DNA of 64,000 nt from Agromyces ramosus (GCF_030817175.1 NZ_JAUSYY010000001.1:1302001-1366000); one strand, 5' to 3'; positions 26,952 through 36,144 are shown, counted from the stretch's first letter. Program-made: numbers and translations. Notes: generated by a model not told the origin, from the sequence alone.

Positions 26952-27125
26952 ATGACCGATCCGAACCTTCCGAACCCTGACCCCACCATGCCACCGGCAG
27001 ACCCGACGACGCCGCAGCCCGCTGAACCCGGGCCGGCAGGACCCGGGGAGCCGCTCGCGCCCAATCCGACGGAGCCGCCCGCCCCGCACCCGGAGGAGCC
27101 CTCCTTCCGCGACCGGGGGGTGTAA
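26952..27125 (+). CDS. Short proline-rich protein
   Basis: A 57-residue protein composed largely of Pro, Glu, Asp, Asn and Thr (it begins TDPNLPNPDPTMPPADPT and ends FRDRGV). It has a strong AAGGAG site 5 bases before the ATG and lies 34 bp upstream of the acetyltransferase gene, probably on the same transcript. It is likely disordered. Its function is unknown. Confidence 0.55.
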   Translation: MTDPNLPNPDPTMPPADPTTPQPAEPGPAGPGEPLAPNPTEPPAPHPEEPSFRDRGV

Positions 27126-27159
27126 CACTCGCGAAACGCCCGCGACGTACGCTCACGGG

Positions 27160-27717
27160 GTGAACCACGAGCACGAGCCCATCACGATCGCCGTCGAGCC
27201 GCCCCGCCAGCCAGAGGTCGAGCTCCTGCTCGACGGCAGCAGCGCCTACGCGCAGAGCCTCTACCCGCCCGAGAGCAACTTCCTGCTCGACATCGCCACG
27301 CTCGAGCGCCCCGAGGTGACCTTCTACGTCGCCCGTGACGACGGTCGGGCGGTCGGCATCGCGGCCCTCGTGGCCGACAACACGACCACGGCGACGGATG
27401 CCCCTGCGCCCGCGCGCGGCGAACTCAAGCGCATGTTCGTCGACCCGTCGGCACGTGGCCGCGGAGTCGCGGGCGCGTTGCTGGCCCGCATCGAGGCCGA
27501 CGCGTCGGCGCGCGGCATCCGTGAGATCGTGCTCGAGACCGGTGACCTGCACGACGCCGCCCAGGCCCTCTACACGCGCCACGGCTACCGCGAGATCCCG
27601 CAGTTCGGCCAGTACGTCGGGGAGCCGCACTCGGTCTGCTTCGCGAAGCCGCTCGTGGCCGAGCCCTCGCAGGCGCTGAGCTCCGACTCGAGTTCACATC
27701 GCGCAAAGGTGAGGTAG
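27160..27717 (+). CDS. GNAT-family N-acetyltransferase
   Basis: A 185-residue acetyltransferase. The acetyl-CoA binding motif is MFVDPSARGRGVAGALLARI (about residues 89-108), followed by IREIVLETGDLHDAAQALYTRHGY. The substrate is unknown. It uses GTG 27160. The C-terminal 20 residues are Ser-rich and unlike the family. Confidence 0.85.
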   Translation: MNHEHEPITIAVEPPRQPEVELLLDGSSAYAQSLYPPESNFLLDIATLERPEVTFYVARDDGRAVGIAALVADNTTTATDAPAPARGELKRMFVDPSARGRGVAGALLARIEADASARGIREIVLETGDLHDAAQALYTRHGYREIPQFGQYVGEPHSVCFAKPLVAEPSQALSSDSSSHRAKVR

Positions 27718-27749
27718 CATCACTGCAGCCCTGAACCCGGAAGCCCTTC

Positions 27750-28763
27750 GTGACCAAGACCCGAATCTCCGGCGGTCACGGAGGTCGGCGCCGCCGGCCC
27801 GTGCTGATCGCCGCGGCCGTCGCAGCCGCCCTCGCGACCAGCGCTGCGCTCTCCGCGTTCCACGTGCCCTTGAACGAGATCGACCCGGTCGGTGCCGACG
27901 CCGCGAGCGAGCTCGCCGGCACGGGGATCATCGGCATCCGCACGTTCACGCCGCCCGCCGGCATCCGCGTCGAAGCCGATCTCGAGTACGGCACCCGCGA
28001 AGACGGCACGCTGCTCACCCTCGACATCTGCGCGCCCGCGCCCGACCCGCTCGTGACGGTGCGTCCGGCGGTCGTCTCGATCCACGGCGGCAGCTGGGCA
28101 CGCGGCGACAAGGCGAACGCCGACTGGCGCAACGTCTGCCTGTGGCTCGCGAGCGAAGGGTTCGTCGCGGCATCCGTCAACTACCGGCTCGTGCCCCACG
28201 TGCGCTTCCCGGCTGCGATCGACGACGTGGCGCTCGCGGTCGAATGGCTGCGCGCACCCGAGCAGGTCGAGCAGTTCGGCATCGACTCAGACCGCATCGG
28301 CGCCTTCGGCGGCTCGGCGGGCGGCAACCTCGCGGCACTCCTCGGCACGAGCGGCGACGGGCCACTCGACGAGGGCTCCCGCGTGGCGGCGGTCGCCGAG
28401 TTCTCGGGCCCGGTGGGCTTGACCGCGTCCGAGCTGGGCGCCGACGGGGCATCCGCGTGGCTTCGCACCATCGTCGACGAGTACCTCGACTGCGAACCGG
28501 GCATCGACGATGCGGCGTGCCCCCAGGCGATCGAGGCGTCACCTGGAACCACGGTCGATGCGAGCGACCCTCCCTTCTTCATCGGGCACTCCGACAGTGA
28601 GGCCGTGCCGCTCGGTCAATCGCAACGATTCGCGGCGACGCTCGCCGGGGCCGGCGTGCCGGTCGAGCTCGCCGTCGTGCCTGGCGTCGCGCACTCCATC
28701 GGCATCCTCGACGAGGCACTGCGCGCCCGCGTCGCGGCGTTCCTGCACACGCACCTCGGCTAA
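27750..28763 (+). CDS. Secreted or anchored alpha/beta-hydrolase (esterase)
   Basis: A 337-residue protein with an Arg-rich start and a hydrophobic segment (VLIAAAVAAALATSAAL), so it is exported or membrane-anchored. The hydrolase core has the oxyanion motif VSIHGGSWARG, the nucleophile elbow FGGSAGGNLAALLG, an Asp in the PPFFIGHSDSEAVP strand region and the His in VPGVAHSIGIL. It resembles acyl or carboxylesterases of the BD-FAE/HSL group. GTG 27750 is used. Confidence 0.85.
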   Translation: MTKTRISGGHGGRRRRPVLIAAAVAAALATSAALSAFHVPLNEIDPVGADAASELAGTGIIGIRTFTPPAGIRVEADLEYGTREDGTLLTLDICAPAPDPLVTVRPAVVSIHGGSWARGDKANADWRNVCLWLASEGFVAASVNYRLVPHVRFPAAIDDVALAVEWLRAPEQVEQFGIDSDRIGAFGGSAGGNLAALLGTSGDGPLDEGSRVAAVAEFSGPVGLTASELGADGASAWLRTIVDEYLDCEPGIDDAACPQAIEASPGTTVDASDPPFFIGHSDSEAVPLGQSQRFAATLAGAGVPVELAVVPGVAHSIGILDEALRARVAAFLHTHLG

Positions 28764-28871
28764 GCGCGGCCTCGCTCCTCCGCAACCCCTGTGCCCCGCG
28801 GCACGACGGGTCCTAGGCTCAGCCGCAGGCGGTCTGCGCACGCGCGCACGCCCGTCGACGCGAGCGGAGGA

Positions 28872-29909
28872 ATGATGCCCGACCACGACTCACCCGCGCA
28901 GCTCTCGGAGAGCGACTGGCGGATCATCTTCACCCGCACCGTGCACGAGTACCGCATCAACCAGGTGCAGGACATCGCCGCGGCGCTCACCTTCTACACC
29001 GTGCTCGCCTCGCTGCCCGCCCTGCTCGCGGCGTTCGCGATGCTCGGCATCTTCGGCAGTGCCGAGGCGGTCGTCAGCGGAGCGTTCGACGTGCTCGAGG
29101 AGCTCGGCGCCGGCACGGCCGTCGACGCGCTGAGCGAGCCGATCGACCAACTCGTGAACGCCTCCCATGCGGGATGGGCCTTCGTCACCGGCCTCGCCGG
29201 CACGCTCTGGGCGGCCTCGGGCTTCGTCGGTTCCTTCGGCCGTGGCATGAACCGCATCTACGGTGTGGAGGAGGGGCGCCCCTTCTGGGAGATGCGCCCC
29301 GCGATGCTGGGCGTGTCCGCCGTGCTCGTCGTACTCGCCTCGATCGCCGCGGTCTGCCTGCTGCTGACGGGGCCCGTCGCCGAAGCGGCCGCGCGAGTGC
29401 TGGGCCTCGATGAGGGCGTCGTCTTCTGGTGGGATCTCGGCAAGCTCCCAGTGCTCGCCGCCATCGGCATCTTCGTGATGGCGCTGCTGTACTGGGCGGC
29501 GCCCAACGTCAAGCGGCGCAACCTCCGTTGGTTCAGCGTCGGGGCCGTCGGCGCCCTGCTCGTCTGGATTCTCACCACCACGCTCTTCGGCCTGTACGTG
29601 CTGGGCTTCGGCACCTACACGCGGGTGTACGGCGTGCTCGGCATGGTGATCGCGTTCCTCCTCTGGATCTGGCTCTCACACCTCGCGATGATCTTCGGTG
29701 CGGTGCTCGACACCGAGGTCGAGCGCGCCCGGCAGCTGCGGGCGGGCATGAACTCCGAGGAACGCGTGCACCTCCCGCTCCGCGACACCCGCAACATCGA
29801 GAAGAACCTGACGCAACGGGCGACGGATGTCCGTGCGTCGCTCGCCATGCGCGCCGACACAGCGGTCGGCGGCGTCACGCCCGCGGCCGGGCGCCGTCCG
29901 CACGGCTGA
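28872..29909 (+). CDS. YihY/virulence factor BrkB family membrane protein
   Basis: A 345-residue polytopic protein of the YihY (formerly RNase BN) family. Signatures: NQVQDIAAALTFYTVLASLP near residue 25, LWAASGFVGSFGRGMNRIYG, and the late FGTYTRVYGVLGMVIAFLLW. Six hydrophobic segments. GGAGG lies directly upstream of ATG 28872. The role is unproven; it is not a ribonuclease. An 18-bp perfect palindrome (29915-29932, built from GGCATCCG and CGGATGCC) follows its stop. Confidence 0.88.
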   Translation: MMPDHDSPAQLSESDWRIIFTRTVHEYRINQVQDIAAALTFYTVLASLPALLAAFAMLGIFGSAEAVVSGAFDVLEELGAGTAVDALSEPIDQLVNASHAGWAFVTGLAGTLWAASGFVGSFGRGMNRIYGVEEGRPFWEMRPAMLGVSAVLVVLASIAAVCLLLTGPVAEAAARVLGLDEGVVFWWDLGKLPVLAAIGIFVMALLYWAAPNVKRRNLRWFSVGAVGALLVWILTTTLFGLYVLGFGTYTRVYGVLGMVIAFLLWIWLSHLAMIFGAVLDTEVERARQLRAGMNSEERVHLPLRDTRNIEKNLTQRATDVRASLAMRADTAVGGVTPAAGRRPHG

Positions 29910-29914
29910 GAGCC

Positions 29915-29932
29915 GGGGCATCCGGATGCCCC
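29915..29932. repeat. Perfect 18-bp palindrome after the YihY gene
   Basis: GGGGCATCCGGATGCCCC, an inverted pair of the genome-wide octamer, 6 bp after a stop codon. It may act as a terminator hairpin or be a protein site. Confidence 0.5.
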
Positions 29933-30013
29933 ATCCCCTACCGCGGTACTGCCCGGGAATCGCTCGGCGGAGGGATGTCCTCGCCTGGGCCGCGTGACAG
30001 AGTGACTGGCATC

Positions 30014-31273
30014 ATGGACGATTTCCAGCAGCCCACTCACCGGCCCGCGAGCAGCGAGGCACCGCCCGCGCCCGCACCCCCGGCGCCGCTGCTGCAGCTC
30101 TCGCGCACGATCGATGAGCGCCAGTTCCGCGCCTGGCTGTGGGTCACGACCTCCCTGCTCGCGTTCGTGCTCTTCGCCGTCTCGGTGCCGCTGGCCGCGA
30201 CCATCTACGGCGTGCACCTGTTGGCGGCGTTCGCCACGAGCCTCGCGATGGCCGGCGCCCTGCCGCTGACCGTGCGGTGGCCGTGGTTCGGCGCCGGGCT
30301 CGCGACCCTCGGACTGCTCGCCTTCGCGCTGCTGTCGGCCGGTTCCGATGGCGCGCCGTGGCCGTGGCCGGTGACCGCCATCGTGGGCGAGGCCGTGCTC
30401 CTCATCGTGCTCGGCGTGATGCGCGAATCGTGGGTCGGTCTCGCCGCCTGGGGGGCGGCCGTCGCGGTCACCGCACCGTTCGCGTTCGTCGACGCGGGGG
30501 CTGCCGCGAACGTCGTCACCGCCGCAGCGGTGACCGCCCTGGTCCTCGCCGTCGCGCTCCTCCTCGCACAGCGGCGCGTCATCGGTGCCGAGCTCTTCCG
30601 GGAGCGCGAGCTCTCGGCGTCGGAGCAGCAGCGTCGCGTGCTCGTCGAGGAACGCAACCGCATCGCCCGCGAGCTGCACGACGTCGTCGCGCACGGCCTC
30701 TCGATCATCCACGTGCAGGCGACGAGCGCACCCTACCGAGTCGAGGGTTTGAGCGACGGCGCACGCAACGAGTTCGCCGAGATCGCGGCGTCGGCTCGCA
30801 CGGCGATGACCGAGATGCGGCAGCTCCTGGGCGTGCTCCGGAGCTCGGAGGCCGCGCCCGAGATGGCACCGCAGCCCGGGCTGCACGACCTGCCCGTGCT
30901 CGTGGCATCCGTCGACCGCGCCGGCGTGCCCGTCACGCTCGTGCTGGGCGAGCGCCTGCCCGCGACCGGACTGGCGTCGACCTCGGCGTACCGCATCGTG
31001 CAGGAGGCCCTCAGCAATGTCGTGCGCCACGCGCCCGGCGCCGCGACGCACGTGTCGGTCGAAGTGCTCGCCGGAGACCTGGTGGTGGGCGTCGAGAACG
31101 AGGCGGCGACGGATGACCCTGCCCCCGACTCGAAGGGCGGCGGCCACGGTCTCGTCGGCATCGCCGAGCGCGCGGCGCTCCTCGGCGGGCGTGCCGAGTA
31201 CGGGCCGCGGCCCGGCGGCGGCTACCGTGTACTCGCAACCCTGCCCCTCGGATCGGACGGAGACCCGGCGTGA
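30014..31273 (+). CDS. Two-component sensor histidine kinase (NarL-partner type)
   Basis: A 419-residue kinase. A Pro/Ala-rich N-terminus is followed by about five or six hydrophobic segments (residues 40-190), a short coiled stretch, then HisKA_3 with the phospho-His in EERNRIARELHDVVAHGLSI and an HATPase domain (QEALSNVVRHAPGA; GGGHGLVGIAERAALLGG). No extracytoplasmic sensor domain is visible, so the signal is probably sensed in the membrane. The stop overlaps the regulator start (GTGA). Confidence 0.92.
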   Translation: MDDFQQPTHRPASSEAPPAPAPPAPLLQLSRTIDERQFRAWLWVTTSLLAFVLFAVSVPLAATIYGVHLLAAFATSLAMAGALPLTVRWPWFGAGLATLGLLAFALLSAGSDGAPWPWPVTAIVGEAVLLIVLGVMRESWVGLAAWGAAVAVTAPFAFVDAGAAANVVTAAAVTALVLAVALLLAQRRVIGAELFRERELSASEQQRRVLVEERNRIARELHDVVAHGLSIIHVQATSAPYRVEGLSDGARNEFAEIAASARTAMTEMRQLLGVLRSSEAAPEMAPQPGLHDLPVLVASVDRAGVPVTLVLGERLPATGLASTSAYRIVQEALSNVVRHAPGAATHVSVEVLAGDLVVGVENEAATDDPAPDSKGGGHGLVGIAERAALLGGRAEYGPRPGGGYRVLATLPLGSDGDPA

Positions 31274-31941
31274 CGATCTCGGTGCTCATCGCCGACGACC
31301 AGGCGATGGTGCGCGCCGGATTCGCGGCCGTGCTCGCCGCCCAGCCCGGCATCGAGGTGGTCGGGCAGGCCGCCGATGGCGTCGAAGCCGTCGCGCTCGC
31401 GCACTCGCTGCGACCCGACGTCGTCGTGATGGACGTGCGGATGCCGCAGCAGAACGGCATCGAGGCGACCCGTGCTCTGCAGATCCCGCCACGCAGCTCC
31501 GACTACGTGCCGCGCGTGCTCATGCTCACGACCTTCGACATCGACGAGTACGTCTACGACGCACTGCGGGCGGGGGCGAGCGGATTCCTGCTGAAGGATG
31601 CCACGCCCGAAGAGCTCGTCGCGGCCGTGCGCATCGTGGCGGGCGGCGACGCGCTGCTCGCGCCGAGCGTGACGCGGCGGCTCATCGAGGACTTCGCGCG
31701 CTCGGTTCCGCCGCCGCGCCCGTCGAGCACCCGGCTCGCCGAACTCACCGACCGCGAGCGCGAGGTGCTGACGCTCGTGGGCCGTGGCATGTCGAACACC
31801 GAGATCGCGGCCGCACTCTTCATCGCCGAGCAGACCGTGAAGACGCACGTCTCCAAGATCCTGCAGAAGCTGGGGCTGCGCGACCGTGTGCACGCCGTGG
31901 TGCTCGCGTACGACACAGGACTCGTCCAGCCGGGTTCGTGA
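31270..31941 (+). CDS. LuxR/NarL-family response regulator
   Basis: A 223-residue regulator. The receiver domain has DDQ at 9-11, the phospho-acceptor Asp in VVVMDVRMPQQNG and Lys in GFLLKDATPEELV. The C-terminal LuxR helix-turn-helix is LTDREREVLTLVGRGMSNTE and VKTHVSKILQKLGLRDR. It is translationally coupled to the kinase. Target genes cannot be told from the sequence; the downstream PGPGW protein and acyltransferase are candidates. Confidence 0.93.
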   Translation: MTISVLIADDQAMVRAGFAAVLAAQPGIEVVGQAADGVEAVALAHSLRPDVVVMDVRMPQQNGIEATRALQIPPRSSDYVPRVLMLTTFDIDEYVYDALRAGASGFLLKDATPEELVAAVRIVAGGDALLAPSVTRRLIEDFARSVPPPRPSSTRLAELTDREREVLTLVGRGMSNTEIAAALFIAEQTVKTHVSKILQKLGLRDRVHAVVLAYDTGLVQPGS

Positions 31942-31951
31942 GGCTGGACGC

Positions 31952-32362
31952 ATGAGCACGTCTCCCGCCGATCTGCCGACCGTGCAGCCTGCGCCGACCA
32001 TCGGCAGGCGCGTCGGCTCGACGCTCGGGCGCGCGGCGTCGGCCGCCGCGCACAGCACGCGCGAGACGATCCGCCGTCACCCGACGGCCGACAGGGTCTA
32101 CCGCACCGGCGTCGGCGTGGTCGGTGGCGGCACGGTCGCGCTCGGCGTCGTGCTCATGCCGCTGCCCGGCCCGGGTGCGCTGATCGCACTCGGCGGCCTC
32201 GGCATTCTCTCGACCGAGTTCGACGGCGCGAAGAAGGTCAGCACGAAGGCGAACGCGGCCGCGAAGAAGGCCGTCGCCGCGGCGAAGGATGCCAGGGCGC
32301 GCCGGAAGGCCGCGGCCGCGAGCGCCGCTTCGACCGACTCGACCGACTCCTCGGGTAGCTGA
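31952..32362 (+). CDS. PGPGW-type small membrane protein
   Basis: A 136-residue protein. The centre GVGVVGGGTVALGVVLMPLPG followed by PGALIALGGLGILSTEF matches the TIGR02611/PGPGW family, with Ala in place of the Trp of the name motif. The C-terminus is Lys/Ala-rich and helical, then Ser/Thr/Asp-rich. It is probably a two-helix membrane hairpin. It starts 10 bp after the response regulator, so may be co-transcribed. Confidence 0.75.
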   Translation: MSTSPADLPTVQPAPTIGRRVGSTLGRAASAAAHSTRETIRRHPTADRVYRTGVGVVGGGTVALGVVLMPLPGPGALIALGGLGILSTEFDGAKKVSTKANAAAKKAVAAAKDARARRKAAAASAASTDSTDSSGS

Positions 32363-32446
32363 GCCCGCGCCCCCCTACCCCCGTAGGGTGCGGAACGGCT
32401 CCGCTGGGTGATGTCCCGGCAGGAACCGCGTTCCTAACCTGCCTGC

Positions 32447-33862
32447 GTGGGCGGATGGGCCGCCCGGATGGGGCCGGCCATGACCGACACGCTCGCACCT
32501 CGCGCCGCCGGCGCCGCTCCCGCTCGCCGCGCGGCATCCGACCACGGGGCATCCGCTCAGCACGGCGCATCCGCTCGCGATGTCAGCATCGACGCGATCC
32601 GCGTGGTGCTCCTCGTCGCAGTGTTCGTGCTGCACGCGATGATGGTCGGCGTCAGCCTCGGCGCCGACGGACCGGTGCTCGAGAACGCACTCGAGGACCA
32701 GGCCTGGTTCGGGCCGGTCAGCTGGGTCGTGCAGATCATGCCGCTGTTCTTCATCGCGGGCGGGTTCTCGAGCTTCCACCACTGGCGGGCGATGCGCGCC
32801 CGGGGCGCCGGCCCGACCGACTACGTGCGCGCACGCCTCGAGCGGCTCGTACGTCCGGCCGTCGCGCTCGTGGTCGTCGTGGCCGGTGGGCTCGTGGCGC
32901 TGTCGCTCGCGGGGCTGCCGCCCGAGCAGGTGGCGACCGCCGGATTCCGCATCGGGCAGCCGCTCTGGTTCCTCGGCGTGTACCTCGCCACCTCGGCACT
33001 CGTGCCGCTGATGATGCGGGCGCACGAACGGGCCCGCGTCCTCACGCCGGTCACCCTGCTCGCGGCAGTCGTCACCGTCGACGTCGTGCGCTTCTCGACG
33101 GTCATCGACGGCATCGGATTCCTCAACCTCCTGCTCGTCTGGCTCCTCGTGCAGCAGCTCGGCTTCCACCTCGCCGACGGCGGGGTCGACCGGCTCGCAC
33201 GTCGCACGCTGTGGGGCATCGCCGGCGGGTCGCTCGCGTTCCTCGCCGTGCTCACGACCGCCGGGCCGTATCCGGTCGACATGCTCGTGAACCTCAACCC
33301 GCCGACCGTCTGCCTCGTCGTGCTCGGCATCGCGCAGCTCGCGCTGTTCCAGCTGGCACGTCCCGCGATCCGTGCGTGGGTCGAGCGAGCGGATGCCTCG
33401 CGGCTCATCTCTGCCATCGGCGCACGCGCCATGACGGTGTACCTCTGGCACCTGCCGGTGCTCATCCTGCTCGCGGGTCTCAGCCTCGCCGCGAACGCGA
33501 CCTTCGGCCTGCCGCTGCCCGAGCCGTTGAGCCTCGAGTGGTGGGCGAGCCGGCCGCTCTGGCTTGTCGTCGCGGCGGCGGCCGTCGTGCCGGTCACGCT
33601 CGCGTTCGCGCGGTTCGAGCGCGGCGGCGGTGCGGGCGCCTCGATCGCCGCGCCGGCTGCCCGCTCCACCGCGATCGACGCGGTGTGCGGGGTCGCCGGG
33701 GTGGCCGCGCTGCTCGTGTTCGGCTTCGCGCCGCTGCCGGCCGTGATCGCGCTGCTGCTCCTCGTGGTGTCGCTTCGCGGAAGCGCAACGCCGCTGCGGG
33801 GCATCCGCGGCATCCGCCAACTCCGCCCCAGCCAGCCCGCCCAGCCCTCTACTAGGCAGTAG
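32447..33862 (+). CDS. Acyltransferase 3 family membrane protein
   Basis: A 471-residue multi-helix protein of the acyltransferase 3 family, with the N-terminal SIDAIRVVLLVAVFVLHAMM (family His) and IMPLFFIAGGFSSFHHW, and C-terminal MTVYLWHLPVLILLAGL. It probably O-acylates a cell-envelope glycan or lipid. Start choice: GTG 32447 lies exactly 6 bases after a TAACCT -10 box (32435-32440), which fits a leaderless mRNA; ATG 32480 is the alternative. The residues between are Ala/Arg-rich and uninformative. Confidence 0.82.
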   Translation: MGGWAARMGPAMTDTLAPRAAGAAPARRAASDHGASAQHGASARDVSIDAIRVVLLVAVFVLHAMMVGVSLGADGPVLENALEDQAWFGPVSWVVQIMPLFFIAGGFSSFHHWRAMRARGAGPTDYVRARLERLVRPAVALVVVVAGGLVALSLAGLPPEQVATAGFRIGQPLWFLGVYLATSALVPLMMRAHERARVLTPVTLLAAVVTVDVVRFSTVIDGIGFLNLLLVWLLVQQLGFHLADGGVDRLARRTLWGIAGGSLAFLAVLTTAGPYPVDMLVNLNPPTVCLVVLGIAQLALFQLARPAIRAWVERADASRLISAIGARAMTVYLWHLPVLILLAGLSLAANATFGLPLPEPLSLEWWASRPLWLVVAAAAVVPVTLAFARFERGGGAGASIAAPAARSTAIDAVCGVAGVAALLVFGFAPLPAVIALLLLVVSLRGSATPLRGIRGIRQLRPSQPAQPSTRQ

Positions 33863-33971
33863 AGCGCCCTTCGGATGCCGCAGAAGACGCTGAACCGACC
33901 AGCAGACCGGGCGTGGGAGCTGGGGGCTGGTGAGTGGGCTGAGGGAGGGAGGGCGGGCGGCGGGCGCCGCC

Positions 33972-34769
33972 TCAGCGCAGGTCGCGCCGCAACGGCACCG
34001 CGATCGCCACGCACGACGCGATGGCCGCGTAGGCCAGCAGCACGAGCGCACCGATCGCCGGCGAGGTCGTGCCCGAGGCCGCGATGGGCAACTGCTCGGC
34101 GATCGCGTCGCTGAGGAACGTGAAGTCGGTCAACGCCGCCGTCGCCCCGCCGGGGAGGAAGGGGTGGATCACGTTCACGCCGGGGATGATCATGAGCACG
34201 TGCTCGAGGAAGTAGAAGTACCCCAGCACGATGCCGACCGCGAGCAGCTGGTGGCGGGCGAGTGCGCCGATCGCCACGCCCAGGATCATGTACACGGCGG
34301 CCGCGAGCGAGAGCCGCGCAAGCAGCGCGACGAGCGCCGCGACCGGAACTCCGAGCTCGACGCCCTGCAACGCTGCCCCGGCCACCACCGCGACGCCGGC
34401 GAACAGCGACGCGACGAGTCCGTAGGCGACCCCGAGCGCGCCGAACACGAGCAGCTTCGCCGCGAGGACGCGGCCCCGTCGCGGCACGGCGAGGAACGTG
34501 GTGCCGATCGTGTGGTGCCGGTACTCGCCGGTGACGGCGATGGTGCCGATGAGGGCCGGCACGAAGAGCAGCAGGCCGCTCATCCCCACGACGATGCCGA
34601 CGCCCTCGGCGGTGTCGAGCCCCGGCAGCGGCGGCGTCGCGTTCTCGGGGCCGACCAGCGCGAGCAGGCCGGTGAGGCCGCCGCCGCAGCATGCCGCGAG
34701 GATGAGCGACCACAGGGGGAGGCGGGTGGCGAAGAGCTTGGTGAACTCGCCTCGGATCAGCCGGCTCAT
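33972..34769 (-). CDS. ABC transporter permease
   Basis: A 265-residue ABC-2 type permease with six hydrophobic segments. The cytoplasmic start MSRLIRGEFTKLFATRLPLW and GEYRHHTIGTTFLAVPRRG are typical of drug or lantibiotic export permeases. ATG 34769 overlaps the ATPase stop. It probably forms a homodimer with two copies of the neighbouring ATPase. The substrate is unknown. Confidence 0.87.
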   Translation of the reverse strand: MSRLIRGEFTKLFATRLPLWSLILAACCGGGLTGLLALVGPENATPPLPGLDTAEGVGIVVGMSGLLLFVPALIGTIAVTGEYRHHTIGTTFLAVPRRGRVLAAKLLVFGALGVAYGLVASLFAGVAVVAGAALQGVELGVPVAALVALLARLSLAAAVYMILGVAIGALARHQLLAVGIVLGYFYFLEHVLMIIPGVNVIHPFLPGGATAALTDFTFLSDAIAEQLPIAASGTTSPAIGALVLLAYAAIASCVAIAVPLRRDLR

Positions 34770-35506
34770 GCGCGGGCTCCTTCGATGTCGGATGCTGCAG
34801 CAGACGTGAGCTCGAGGAAGGCCTGCTCGAGGCTCATGCCCCGCTCGGTGAGCTCGGCGAGCGAGCCCGCCCACGTGACTCGCCCTCGGTCGATGAGCAC
34901 GAGGTCGTCGACGCCGTGTTGGAGCTCGGTGAGCAGGTGGCTCGAGAGCAGCACGGTGCGACCGCCCGACGCGAACTCGCGGAGGAAGGTGCGCAGCCAC
35001 ACGATGCCGGCCGGATCGAGTCCGTTCGAGGGTTCGTCGAGCACGAGCACGGCCGGGTCGCCGAGCAGTGCCGTCGCGAGCGAGAGGCGCTGGCGCATTC
35101 CAGTGGAGAACGTGCCGACGCGGCGGTCGAGGTATTCCGAGATGCCGGTGAGCTCGGCGACCCGCGCCACACGCTCCGTGCGATGACCGCCGAGCGCGCA
35201 GCAGCTCCGCAGGTGCCCGCGCGCCGTCATCGTGGGGTGCGCCGCGGCGATGTCGAGCACCGCGCCGACGGTGCCGGTGGGGTCTGCGAGGTCTCGGTAG
35301 CGGATGCCGCCGATGAGCGCGGCACCCGCGTCGGATCGAGTGAGGCCCAGGAGCATCCGGAGCGTCGTGGACTTGCCCGCGCCGTTCGGGCCGAGGAATC
35401 CGGTCACCCGGCCCGGGCGCGCGACGAAGCCGACGTCGCGGACGGCGTCGACGCCGCCGAAGCATTTGGCGAGGCCGGTGACCTCGATTGCGGTGCCGTT
35501 TCTCAT
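34766..35506 (-). CDS. ABC transporter ATP-binding protein
   Basis: A 246-residue ATPase. Walker A is FLGPNGAGKSTTLRMLLG, the signature TFSTGMRQRLSLATALLG, Walker B VLVLDEPSNGLDPAG, and the switch His is in TVLLSSHLLTELQ. The start MRNGTA at 35506 follows AAGGGA. It is first gene of the ABC pair and is transcribed away from the regulator at 35586, across a 37-bp perfect palindrome. Confidence 0.93.
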   Translation of the reverse strand: MRNGTAIEVTGLAKCFGGVDAVRDVGFVARPGRVTGFLGPNGAGKSTTLRMLLGLTRSDAGAALIGGIRYRDLADPTGTVGAVLDIAAAHPTMTARGHLRSCCALGGHRTERVARVAELTGISEYLDRRVGTFSTGMRQRLSLATALLGDPAVLVLDEPSNGLDPAGIVWLRTFLREFASGGRTVLLSSHLLTELQHGVDDLVLIDRGRVTWAGSLAELTERGMSLEQAFLELTSAAASDIEGARA

Positions 35507-35528
35507 GGCGGGTCCCTTCGGTGGCATA

Positions 35529-35565
35529 CTCATGGTGAGAACGTTGAGAACGTTCTCACCATGAG
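35529..35565. promoter_or_regulatory. 37-bp perfect palindromic operator between ABC transporter and regulator genes
   Basis: Arms CTCATGGTGAGAACGTT (35529-35545) and AACGTTCTCACCATGAG (35549-35565) are exact inverted repeats around GAG. The unit GAGAACGTT is also directly repeated. It lies 23 bp upstream of the ABC ATPase start and 20 bp upstream of the regulator start, so a bound regulator would shut off both. Confidence 0.8.
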
Positions 35566-35585
35566 AATAGTCATCCGGAGGAACG

Positions 35586-36128
35586 ATGCGCAAACCGTCG
35601 CCGATCGCCGACGTCGTCATGCACCCGGTGCGGTTGCGCATCATCCAGCACCTCGGCACGCGCCAGGTCACGACCGCCGACCTTCGTGCCGCCCTGCCCG
35701 ACATCCCGCAGGCCACGCTCTATCGCCACGTCGCCGCGCTCGTCGACGCCGACATCCTCACCATCGTCGAAGAGCGCCGCGTGCGCGGTGCGGTCGAGCG
35801 CACGTTCGCCCTCGGCAACCGCATGGCCCACGTCGACCACGACGAGCTGCGCGACATGGGAGCCCGAGAACTGCAGCAGGCGTTCCTCACCTTTCTCGCG
35901 CACCTCGGCGAGACCTTCGACCGCGCGAGCGCCGCCGGCGACCCTGGATTCCGCGACTTCCTCGGCTTCGGCGAGGTGCAGTTGCACGTCACGACCGACG
36001 ACCTCGCGGTGATCCAGGCCGGCCTCGGCGAGCTGCTCGCGCCGTACCTCGCCGACGACGGCGGCGATCGTCGCACGGTGACGCTCGCGACCGCGCTCAT
36101 TCCCGGCGACCGCGCCGCTCGAGGCTGA
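35586..36128 (+). CDS. Helix-turn-helix transcriptional regulator of the ABC transporter
   Basis: A 180-residue regulator. An ArsR-like winged helix occupies residues 8-65 (HPVRLRIIQHLGTRQVTTAD, then IPQATLYRHVAALVDADIL). The C-terminal half (residues 75-170) is a helical effector or dimer domain found in actinobacterial transporter regulators. GGAGG lies 4 bases before the ATG. Divergence from the transporter and the perfect palindrome between them point to autoregulation and control of the exporter. Confidence 0.85.
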   Translation: MRKPSPIADVVMHPVRLRIIQHLGTRQVTTADLRAALPDIPQATLYRHVAALVDADILTIVEERRVRGAVERTFALGNRMAHVDHDELRDMGARELQQAFLTFLAHLGETFDRASAAGDPGFRDFLGFGEVQLHVTTDDLAVIQAGLGELLAPYLADDGGDRRTVTLATALIPGDRAARG

Positions 36129-36144
36129 GCGGTCGCGCCACCCG

